DNA of 52,310 nt from Bacteroidota bacterium. Lineage in GTDB: Bacteria; Bacteroidota; Ignavibacteria; SZUA-365. Numbering within the stretch: the stretch's first letter is position 1; the number at the start of each line of letters is the position of its first letter. The notes below the pieces were generated by a model. The model did not search any database and was not told where the DNA came from. It was given only the letters and a program-made list of their open reading frames with translations. Location: assembly GCA_023432805.1 (NCBI GenBank), contig JAEYUG010000030.1, positions 1-52,310 of the forward strand, given 5' to 3'. Shown here one piece after another: positions 43,395 through 50,451 of the stretch. A program made the translations under genes and the position numbers.

Positions 43395-45770
43395 CTAGAA
43401 CCCACGTCCGAACTGGAAGTGGAAGTGCCAGCCGTCGGGTTCGCCGTCGCGTGGCTCGACATCGTCGAAACCGTACCCGTAGTCGAAGCCGATCAGACCG
43501 ACACCCTGGATCAACAGGCGCGCGCCGACACCGGCACTGCGCTTGAGGTCGAAGGGATCGACGAAGCGTTCGTCGCGCCACACATTGCCGGCTTCGGCGA
43601 AACCGAGCACGTAGACCGGCAGGGGATTGATGGTCAGCGCGAAGCGCAATTCTGCGACGTAGCGCGCGAAGATGCGTCCGCCGATCACGTTGCCCTGTTC
43701 GCGGGGACCGATGCTGCGATCCTCATACCCGCGCAGCTGGCGGGTCTGGATCTGCAGTCCGTTGCCGCCCATGTAGTAGTACTCGATCGGGGGAATGTAC
43801 GAACTGCTCTCGAAGCCCTTGATGAACCCGTATTCGGCGCCTGTGTAGAGCGTGAGGCGATTCTGATCACCGAGCTTCATGAGCGGGGTGAACCAGTCGA
43901 ACGACAGGTTGTGCTTGTGATAATCGACGGTGCCGGGCAGGATGCCGCCGGAGAGCTCCGTCGTCAGCGACACGCGCGAGCCCTGACTCGGGAAGATCGG
44001 GCTGTCGAGACTGTTGCGCGAGAGCACCTGAGTCAGACTCACCTGCGTGTAGTTGCCGGTGTCGTAGAAGTAACCGCCATTGATGACGTTCAGTTCCTGA
44101 TAGCGGACGAACCAGTCGCCGCGCACGAAGTCGTCGGGCCATGCGAAGCGGCGGCCGAGATTGAGCGATGCACCGGTGCGGCGCAGATCGAAGTTGTACT
44201 GCTGGCGTTCGTCGTAGAGGGAAAACCCAATGGAGGTCGGCGTATCCATGAACCAGGGCTCGGTGAACGAAAGCGAGAAGATGCGGAAGCGCGAGGCCTC
44301 GCCGAATTGCCACTCGAAGTTCAGGATCTGTCCGGCCCCGCCCGACAGCGGCGCGGCAATGTTGAAGTTGTTGAAGGTCAGACCGAAGGCACCCGTGGCG
44401 CCGAAGGTGCCGCTGTAGCCGACAGACGCGTTGAAGGTATCGCTCGAACGTTCCTCGACGCCATACTGCACGTTGACCGTAGTGTCGTTGACCAGCGAGG
44501 GTTCGGGTCGGATGGCTTCCGGATTGAAGTAGTTCAAGGTCGCGAGCTCGCGGATGCTGCGGAAGATCGCCGCGCGACTGAAGTAATCCCCGGGCACTGT
44601 GTAGAGCACACGGCGGATGACCTTGTCCTGCGTCTTTGTATTGCCCGTGATCAGGACGTGTCCGATGCGGAACTTGTTGCTCTCGGTGATGGTAATGACC
44701 ACATCGACGGAATCGGCGGCGACGCGCACGCGTTCATCCTGCGCGTAGAAACGCAGGTAGCCATTGTCGAGGTACACCGACGCGACGTCGGTCTGGTCCT
44801 GGTTGCCCTTCAGGTTCTGTTCGAACTTGACGGCGTTGAACAGATCGCCCTCGCGGAAATCAAGCCGTGCGAGCAACATGGAATCGGGATAGATCGTGTT
44901 GCCGCGGAAGACGATGCGCCGGATGTAGGAGGGACGTCCCTCGTTGATGGTCAGGCGGATGTACATGTCTTCACGATCGGCACCGTACCAGATCGAATCG
45001 GAGACGACTTCCGCATCGAGGTAGCCGTTTTCGCGATACAGGTCGACGATCAGCTGCTTGTCCTTCTCGTAGTTCTTCCTGTCGAAGCGATTGCTGGACC
45101 AGAACTTCCACCAGGATTTCTGCGTGGTTTCGTCCATCGCGCCGCGCAGATCGCTGTCGGTGAAGCGCGTGTTGCCGGTGAAGCTGATGCCGGCGACTTC
45201 GACTTCGGGACCCTCGTCGATCTCGACGTTGAGGATCGTACGATTCACCGAGGTGGTGTCAGGCACTTCACGGAACGTGACGGTGGCGAGCATGTAGCCC
45301 TTTTCCTCGTAGCTGCGCAACAGCTTGCGGCGCATCACGTCGAAATCCTGCGTGCGGACGATCTGGCCCTTGACGATGCCGATCTTCGTGCGCAGTTCGT
45401 CTTCGCTGAACTCGTCGTTGCCCGTGATCACCAGGCGCTCGAGGCGGGGATACTCGACGACGCGGATCTTGAGGAACACGCCCTCATTGAGTTCGCGGTC
45501 GACGACGAGTTGCACGTCGCGGAAAAGGCGCAGCGACCAGAGCTGTGAAATGGCCTTGGCGGTCTGATCGCCGGGCACGACGAGTTCATCGCCCACGCGC
45601 AGACCCGACGTGGCGATGATCGTGCCGGCATCCGACGTGACATTGCCCTCGACCGAGAGGCCGAGCAGCTTGTAGACTTTCTGTGGGGATTGCTGGGCGG
45701 ACGCCCCGTGCAATGCGCAGAGCGCGAGCACGAGAGCGACGACGGTGACCTTACAGACTCTCGAGGGCAT
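43395..45770 (-). CDS. bamA: Outer-membrane protein assembly factor BamA
   Basis: BamA inserts beta-barrel proteins into the outer membrane. The 791-residue protein has a signal peptide (VALVLALCALHGASAQ) and five consecutive POTRA domains to about residue 420, recognisable by repeats like ISFTGNTRFTDSDLRG, IVFRGNTIYPDSMLLARL and VLITGNTKTQDKVIRRVL. These are followed by the Omp85 barrel with SVGYSGTFGATG and GGYFYDTGNYTQVSL. It ends with an aromatic residue (FQFGRGF), the outer-membrane signature. Its start overlaps the end of uppS by 20 bp and it is followed by two skp genes and lpxD. Confidence 0.96.
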   Translation of the reverse strand: MPSRVCKVTVVALVLALCALHGASAQQSPQKVYKLLGLSVEGNVTSDAGTIIATSGLRVGDELVVPGDQTAKAISQLWSLRLFRDVQLVVDRELNEGVFLKIRVVEYPRLERLVITGNDEFSEDELRTKIGIVKGQIVRTQDFDVMRRKLLRSYEEKGYMLATVTFREVPDTTSVNRTILNVEIDEGPEVEVAGISFTGNTRFTDSDLRGAMDETTQKSWWKFWSSNRFDRKNYEKDKQLIVDLYRENGYLDAEVVSDSIWYGADREDMYIRLTINEGRPSYIRRIVFRGNTIYPDSMLLARLDFREGDLFNAVKFEQNLKGNQDQTDVASVYLDNGYLRFYAQDERVRVAADSVDVVITITESNKFRIGHVLITGNTKTQDKVIRRVLYTVPGDYFSRAAIFRSIRELATLNYFNPEAIRPEPSLVNDTTVNVQYGVEERSSDTFNASVGYSGTFGATGAFGLTFNNFNIAAPLSGGAGQILNFEWQFGEASRFRIFSLSFTEPWFMDTPTSIGFSLYDERQQYNFDLRRTGASLNLGRRFAWPDDFVRGDWFVRYQELNVINGGYFYDTGNYTQVSLTQVLSRNSLDSPIFPSQGSRVSLTTELSGGILPGTVDYHKHNLSFDWFTPLMKLGDQNRLTLYTGAEYGFIKGFESSSYIPPIEYYYMGGNGLQIQTRQLRGYEDRSIGPREQGNVIGGRIFARYVAELRFALTINPLPVYVLGFAEAGNVWRDERFVDPFDLKRSAGVGARLLIQGVGLIGFDYGYGFDDVEPRDGEPDGWHFHFQFGRGF

Positions 45771-46626
45771 TCACATGTTCTTGGTTGATCGACTGCTTCG
45801 GGTCGGCGTCCGGTGCGGCATCGGCACAACCGTCGCCGGTGCAGGCGCCGTCGGCCAGCTGCTCGCTGACCAGGCCGAAGCGCCGTTCGCGACGCTGGTA
45901 CTCCACGATCGCGCGGTACAGTTCGGCGCGCCGGAAATCGGGCCAGAAACACTCGCTGATGTGGATTTCGGTGTAGGCAAGTTCCCACAACAGGAAATTG
46001 CTGATGCGCATCTCGCCACTGGTGCGGATGAGCAGATCGGGATCGGGCATGCCCGCTGTGGAAAGACGCGCGGTGATGACCTCTTCGCTGACAGCGTCAG
46101 GGGCGAGGGTTCCTTCGGAAACCTCGCGCGCCACTGCCTGCATGGCACGGACGAGATCCCACCGCCCGCTGTAGCTGAGCGCGAGATTGAGCGTGAGTCC
46201 CGTGTTGTTCTTCGTCGTCTCGATCGCCTCGGCCAGCTCGCCCTGCGCCTCGCCCGGCAGCTTCGACAGCTCGCCGATCGTGGTCAGACGCACGTTGTTC
46301 TTGTGCAGATTCTTGAGTTCCTTCCGCAGGGAGCTGACCAGAAGACCCATCAGGGTCGAGACTTCATCCTTCGGACGCTTCCAGTTTTCGGTCGAAAATG
46401 CATAGAGGGTCAAATAGCGGACCCCGAGTTCCCCGCAGACTTCGACGATTTCACGTACACTGCGCACACCTTCCCGATGCCCGAGCACGCGGGGCATCCC
46501 CTTGCGCTTGGCCCAGCGGCCATTGCCATCCATGATGATGGCGATATGCTGAGGAATCACGCCTTTTTTCAGCGCCGCGGCATCCTTCGCCGCGGCGTCC
46601 GTTCGTGAACGGGATGTGAACGCCAA
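45751..46626 (-). CDS. uppS: Isoprenyl transferase (undecaprenyl diphosphate synthase)
   Basis: UppS makes the C55 lipid carrier for peptidoglycan and O-antigen by cis-prenyl chain extension. The 291-residue protein has IAIIMDGNGRWAKRKGMPRVLGHREG with the catalytic Asp33, YLTLYAFSTENWKRP and the C-terminal DLLIRTSGEMRISNFLLWELAYTEIHI. The start is TTG at 46624-46626, the only suitable start upstream of the MDGNGRW motif apart from a GTG at residue 23; GCGAGGAC lies about ten bases upstream. The C terminus overlaps bamA. A well-formed promoter precedes it, so it heads the uppS-bamA-skp-skp-lpxD run. Confidence 0.94.
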   Translation of the reverse strand: MAFTSRSRTDAAAKDAAALKKGVIPQHIAIIMDGNGRWAKRKGMPRVLGHREGVRSVREIVEVCGELGVRYLTLYAFSTENWKRPKDEVSTLMGLLVSSLRKELKNLHKNNVRLTTIGELSKLPGEAQGELAEAIETTKNNTGLTLNLALSYSGRWDLVRAMQAVAREVSEGTLAPDAVSEEVITARLSTAGMPDPDLLIRTSGEMRISNFLLWELAYTEIHISECFWPDFRRAELYRAIVEYQRRERRFGLVSEQLADGACTGDGCADAAPDADPKQSINQEHVNALESL

Positions 46627-46659
46627 GTCTAGAGTCCTCGCAAAAAGAAAATGTCAAGA

Positions 46660-46688
46660 AACTTAGGTGTTTGCATGCCGAAAGTCAA
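46660..46688 (-). promoter_or_regulatory. Putative promoter of the uppS-bamA-skp-lpxD operon
   Basis: On the minus strand TTGACT (46683-46688) and TAAGTT (46660-46665) are separated by 17 bp. The -10 region reads TAAGTTTC, close to TAnnTTTG. It lies about 35 nt before the uppS TTG start and is the best promoter between tpiA and uppS. Confidence 0.6.
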
Positions 46689-46777
46689 GGAAAAGCGCCG
46701 TCGCCGAATCGACCGTAAATGCCGATGCGTCAAGCGCTTAGGCGCTTCCACCTCGCGAGGTTCCGTCGATTCGCCCC

Positions 46778-47557
46778 TCAGGCGCCCGTCCGCATGGCTC
46801 GCGCTGCATCGACAATATCCAGAAACGCCTTCGCCGACAGGCTCGCACCACCGATGAGTCCGCCATCGACATCCGCCTGCGCGAGCAGTTCGGAGGCATT
46901 ATCGGGCTTCATGCTGCCGCCGTAGAGAATCACCATGCTGTCGGCGGCGGACCGCCCATGCAGCTCGCCGACGATGCCACGGATCTGCGCATGCACCTCC
47001 TGTGCCTGTGCGGGCGTAGCCACCACACCGGTGCCAATGGCCCAGACGGGTTCATAAGCGATGATGCAGCGCGCGAGGTCATCGGCGGTGAGCGAGGCAA
47101 GCACACCGCGCATCTGCGTGTCGATCACGCGCGCGGTTACCCCGGCATTGCGCTCGTCGAGCGTCTCCCCCACACAGATGATGGGATGCAGTTCATGCGC
47201 AAGCGCCATGCGGGCTTTCGCGTTGATGCACGCATCGGTCTCATGGAAGCCTGCGCGCCGCTCGCTGTGTCCCACGATCACGTAGGTGCAGCCGGCGCTG
47301 CGCAGCATCGCGGCCGAGATCTCGCCGGTGAACGCACCGTCGTTCTGATCGGAGACATTCTGCGCACCAAGCGCGACCGCAGATCCGGTGAGGATGCCCC
47401 GCACAGTGTCCAGCACGACGAAGGGGGGACAGACAACCACCCGCACGCCCCGGGGCGGCGCATCGAGCAGTCCCTCGCGCACGGCACCCGCCAGTGCGGC
47501 GCCCGACTGCACGTCGGTGTTCATCTTCCAGTTGCCGGCGATCACGATGTCACGCAT
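46778..47557 (-). CDS. tpiA: Triosephosphate isomerase
   Basis: TpiA interconverts dihydroxyacetone phosphate and glyceraldehyde 3-phosphate in glycolysis. The 259-residue TIM barrel is complete: AGNWKMN with Lys11, VGHSERR with His97, the catalytic Glu169 in AYEPVWAIGTG and the phosphate-binding YGGSMKPDNASEL. GGAGTGAG precedes the ATG. A -10-like TATATT (47602-47607, minus strand) lies about 45 nt upstream. Between its stop and the uppS promoter is a hairpin (46732-46747) without a T-run. Confidence 0.97.
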   Translation of the reverse strand: MRDIVIAGNWKMNTDVQSGAALAGAVREGLLDAPPRGVRVVVCPPFVVLDTVRGILTGSAVALGAQNVSDQNDGAFTGEISAAMLRSAGCTYVIVGHSERRAGFHETDACINAKARMALAHELHPIICVGETLDERNAGVTARVIDTQMRGVLASLTADDLARCIIAYEPVWAIGTGVVATPAQAQEVHAQIRGIVGELHGRSAADSMVILYGGSMKPDNASELLAQADVDGGLIGGASLSAKAFLDIVDAARAMRTGA

Positions 47558-47656
47558 GTCTCACTCCATGATTGAATTCAGACAGAAGGCTCCGAAACAG
47601 CAATATACGCAGGTGCGCGACGGCGCGCAGGTCAGCTGCGGGCGACCCGCGGTGCT

Positions 47657-48880
47657 CTACAGCCGCTCGAAGATCGCGGCGACGCCCTGTCCCACGCCGA
47701 CGCACATCGTCGCGAGTCCGTAGCGCGTGTCGTCGCGGCGCATGGCGTGGATGAGCGTGGTGGCGATGCGCGCACCGCTCGCGCCGAGGGGATGTCCCAG
47801 CGCGATCGCACCGCCGCAGGGATTCACGCGCGCCGCGACGGGTGCGAGCTCGCGCAGCACGGCGATGCTCTGCGCGGCGAAGGCCTCGTTGAGTTCGATG
47901 TGGCCGATATCCCCCAGCGACAGCGCCGCATGCTCGAGGGCGCGACGCACGGCGGGTACGGGACCGATACCCATGACGCGCGGTGACACGCCGGCCGCGG
48001 CGGATGCCACGTAGCGCGCCAGGGGTGCGGCACCGGCGGCTTCCGCTGCGCGGGCGCTCATGAGCACGAGGGCGGCCGCCCCGTCGTTGAGGGAGGAGGA
48101 GTTGCCCGCGGTCACCGATCCCCCCTTGCGAAAGGCGGGAGCGAGGGTGGCGAGTTTTTCGAGGGATGTGTCTTCGCGCGGACCCTCGTCGCGATCGACG
48201 ATGGTAACGCCGCGTTTCGTCGGAAGCTCCACGGGCGCGAGTTCGGCGTCGAAGAGGCCGGCCTCCTGCGCGGCGACGGCGCGGCGGTGGCTTTCGAGGG
48301 CGAAGGCATCCTGCTCGTCGCGGGTGATCGCGTAGCGGTCGACGAGGTTCTCGGCGGTTTCGCCCATGGCCTCCAGGGGGAAGAGGGCGGCGAGGCGGGG
48401 ATTCGGGAAGCGCCAGCCGAGGGCCGTGTCGTAGGCGGTGAGGTTGCCGAAGGGGAGGCTGTCGGCGGTGTTCTTGGCGATCGCGTAGGGCGCGCGCGAC
48501 ATGCTCTCGACGCCGCCGGCCACGACCACGTCGGCATCGCCGCAGCGGATCATGCGGGCGGCCTCGACGATGGCGCTGAGCGACGACGCACAGAGACGGT
48601 TGACGGTGATGCCGGGCACGTGCTCGGGCAGTCCGGCCAGCAGCGCGGCCATGCGGGCGACGTTGCGGTTGTCTTCACCGGCCTGGTTGGCGCATCCGAG
48701 AATGACCTCGTCGACGGCGGCGGCGGCGATGCCGGCGCGCTCGATGGCGGTGCGGATGGCGATCGCGGCCAGGTCGTCGGGACGCACGCTCTTGAGCGCG
48801 CCGCCGTAGCGGCCGACGGGGGTGCGCACGGCGGAGACGACGACGGGGATACGTGCGGGATCTTCGAGGAAGTGGCTCAT
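47657..48880 (-). CDS. Thiolase (acetyl-CoA acyltransferase), PcaF/PaaJ-like
   Basis: This enzyme cleaves or forms 3-ketoacyl-CoA. The 407-residue protein has Cys97 in NRLCASSLSAI, NEAFAAQ, His363 in ALGHPLGASGAR and Cys393 in TMCVGVGQG, the complete thiolase set. The stretch VILGCANQAGEDNRNVARMA closely resembles 3-oxoadipyl-CoA thiolases, but no other aromatic-degradation gene is near, so a general beta-oxidation or acetyl-CoA acetyltransferase role is as likely. The ATG at 48878-48880 has AAAGGA upstream. It lies directly behind the tRNA-Phe terminator. Confidence 0.93.
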   Translation of the reverse strand: MSHFLEDPARIPVVVSAVRTPVGRYGGALKSVRPDDLAAIAIRTAIERAGIAAAAVDEVILGCANQAGEDNRNVARMAALLAGLPEHVPGITVNRLCASSLSAIVEAARMIRCGDADVVVAGGVESMSRAPYAIAKNTADSLPFGNLTAYDTALGWRFPNPRLAALFPLEAMGETAENLVDRYAITRDEQDAFALESHRRAVAAQEAGLFDAELAPVELPTKRGVTIVDRDEGPREDTSLEKLATLAPAFRKGGSVTAGNSSSLNDGAAALVLMSARAAEAAGAAPLARYVASAAAGVSPRVMGIGPVPAVRRALEHAALSLGDIGHIELNEAFAAQSIAVLRELAPVAARVNPCGGAIALGHPLGASGARIATTLIHAMRRDDTRYGLATMCVGVGQGVAAIFERL

Positions 48881-48913
48881 GGGCGTCCTTTCGCGCGGGT
48901 GCGGGGTGGGGAC

Positions 48914-48949
48914 AATAAAAAGAACGGGAGGTCGTGGGGGACCTCCCGT
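48914..48949 (-). terminator. Rho-independent terminator of tRNA-Phe
   Basis: On the minus strand a perfect 10-bp stem (ACGGGAGGTC with GACCTCCCGT) and 6-base loop run into TCTTTTTATT. It lies 27 bp after the tRNA and 43 bp before the thiolase start, separating the two. Confidence 0.92.
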
Positions 48950-48975
48950 CATACCGGGGTGCGGTACCGAGGTGT

Positions 48976-49047
48976 GGACAGGGGCGGAATTGAACCGCCG
49001 ACACATGGATTTTCAGTCCATTGCTCTACCAACTGAGCTACCTGTCC
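48976..49047 (-). tRNA. tRNA-Phe (anticodon GAA)
   Basis: This is a 72-nt cloverleaf on the minus strand. It has a 7-bp acceptor stem (GGACAGG/CCTGTCC), a D arm (GCTC...GAGC), an anticodon stem ATGGA/TCCAT with loop CTGAAAA giving anticodon GAA, a 5-nt variable loop, and a T stem GGCGG/CCGCC with TTCAATT. The 3' CCA is not encoded. It has its own promoter and terminator. Confidence 0.97.
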
Positions 49048-49060
49048 GAACAACAGACTA

Positions 49061-49092
49061 CAAATGTAGCACAGAGCGTGCATATCTGTCAA
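49061..49092 (-). promoter_or_regulatory. Promoter of tRNA-Phe
   Basis: On the minus strand a perfect TTGACA (49087-49092) and TACATT (49063-49068) are separated by 18 bp. The -10 region is TACATTTG, an exact match to the Bacteroidota TAnnTTTG box. The tRNA begins 13 nt downstream of the box. This is the clearest promoter in the window. Confidence 0.8.
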
Positions 49093-49104
49093 GAGCGGGG
49101 GCTG

Positions 49105-49197
49105 AACGTTGACAGGTCGGTGGACGTCCCCGTCCACTGTTGACGGATGCTCACTGGATACAGGGTGGACGAAGACGTCCACCGACCTGTCACCGTT
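49105..49197. repeat. Paired REP-like palindromic element (two inverted units)
   Basis: A perfect 18-bp inverted repeat joins 49110-49127 (TGACAGGTCGGTGGACGT) and 49175-49192, extendable by four more pairs past one mismatch. Each arm also folds on itself: GTGGACG-TCCC-CGTCCAC on the left and GTGGACG-AAGA-CGTCCAC on the right. The layout, two palindromic units in head-to-head orientation with a short linker, is that of a bacterial REP doublet (BIME). It lies between divergent tRNA-Phe and the M28 peptidase gene. Confidence 0.8.
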
Positions 49198-49241
49198 GCT
49201 TCCCCCGGGTGGGGCGTGTAGATTGGCGGCGAGACCACGAC

Positions 49242-50444
49242 ATGACCGCTCCCTCTTCCTCCCGCATCGGCCACCGCATCCTCGCACATGTGCGGGCGCT
49301 CGCGTATCCCCGATTCGCTGGCACCGCGGGCGAGGAGCGTGCGCGCAGCCACATCCGCGGCGCGTTCACCGCGAGCGGCTACCGGGTGGTCGAGCAGGAG
49401 TTCAGCGCCTCGCTGGTTCCCCTCGAGGTGCTGCCGCGCCTGGGGGCGGCGTTGCTGACGGCGATGCTCGTGGGCGCGTATGCGTTCATCGACGGCATCC
49501 CGCTCTTCGCCGTGGAACTCGCCGTGCTCGCGACGCTGGCGCTGACGGTGTCGAGCCGCTGGTGGCCGGTGCTCGAACGTGCGCATCGGCTGCGGCGCTT
49601 CGGCCGGGTGCGCTCGTCGAACATCATCGCGCGCCACGTGCACGAGGGGGAGCTCGTCAACGTGGTGTTTCTCGCGCACTACGATTCGAAGCATCAGCTG
49701 CTGGGGGGCGCGACGCGCCTCGTGCTGCAGAACGCGCTGGCCGCGCTGACGGTGGCCACGGCGCTGCTGACGATCGTCGCGGCGGTGACCGGCTGGCCGC
49801 GGGAGCTGCTGCTTCCGACGCTGCTGCCGGCGGCGCTGATCGGACTGGTGCTGCAGGTGAACGGCACGACGAACGCGTCGGTGGGATCCTTCGACAATGC
49901 TTCGGGCGTGGGTGTGCTGCTCGAGCTGGCCGCCGCCTATGCCGACGAGGTACCGTCATGCAACGTGACGTTCATCGCGACCGGCGCGAAGGAGGTCGGC
50001 TGCAGCGGGGCGGTGGCGCTGGCCTCGTCGGAGTGGTTCCACCGCGAGTATCCCGCCTCGCGCACCGTGATGATCAATCTCGACAGCGTCGGATCACGCG
50101 CTCCCTTGCGCGTCGTGAATCGGTTCGGCCTTCCCCCCACGCGCAGCGGTGCGCTGGTGACCGATCTCTGCCTGCGCATCAGCGAGCGCTTCGGCATGGA
50201 TGCGCGGCCCGCGTGGCTTCCGATGGGAGCCTCGGCAGACCACCTGCCCTTCGCCATGCGGGGTTATCAAGCCGTAACGCTCTCGACGGCCGGCTGGGAT
50301 GCCGCCACGCGCACCATCCACACCACCCGCGACACCGAAGACGTGCTCGACGCGGGAGCGCTCGAAGAGTGCTACGCCGTCTGCCTCGAAGTGCTCGACT
50401 CCATCCCCCACGCCGCCCTGCGTCCCACCACCACGCTTCCCTGA
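49242..50444 (+). CDS. Membrane-bound M28-family peptidase, possibly impaired
   Basis: This 400-residue protein has the zinc aminopeptidase fold split by hydrophobic segments at about residues 60-95 and 165-205, so it is probably anchored in the membrane. Expected M28 metal ligands are visible: His146 (HYDSK), Asp218 (FDNASGVGVLLEL), Glu251, Asp281 (NLDSVG) and His360 (IHTTRDT). The family's usual Glu-Glu pair is TGAKEVG here, so Lys250 stands where the general base Glu is expected. Activity is therefore uncertain. No strong ribosome-binding site is seen before the ATG at 49242; a longer frame from 49140 would run through the REP-like element and is rejected. It converges with the broken gene on the right. 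Confidence 0.82.
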   Translation: MTAPSSSRIGHRILAHVRALAYPRFAGTAGEERARSHIRGAFTASGYRVVEQEFSASLVPLEVLPRLGAALLTAMLVGAYAFIDGIPLFAVELAVLATLALTVSSRWWPVLERAHRLRRFGRVRSSNIIARHVHEGELVNVVFLAHYDSKHQLLGGATRLVLQNALAALTVATALLTIVAAVTGWPRELLLPTLLPAALIGLVLQVNGTTNASVGSFDNASGVGVLLELAAAYADEVPSCNVTFIATGAKEVGCSGAVALASSEWFHREYPASRTVMINLDSVGSRAPLRVVNRFGLPPTRSGALVTDLCLRISERFGMDARPAWLPMGASADHLPFAMRGYQAVTLSTAGWDAATRTIHTTRDTEDVLDAGALEECYAVCLEVLDSIPHAALRPTTTLP

Positions 50445-50451
50445 TTGCACA

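Noticed and set aside
43176..45548. A 790-residue plus-strand frame opposite bamA
   Set aside because: It is a shadow of bamA codon usage; bamA itself has POTRA and barrel motifs throughout.
46732..46747. Terminator after tpiA
   Set aside because: The 6-bp stem with 4-base loop is real, but no T-run follows on the minus strand, so a rho-independent terminator is not supported.
49105..49197. Insertion-sequence ends or a tRNA attachment site
   Set aside because: There are only about 50 bp between the arms, no transposase and no target duplication, and the element lies on the 5' side of the tRNA rather than at its 3' end, where integrases act.
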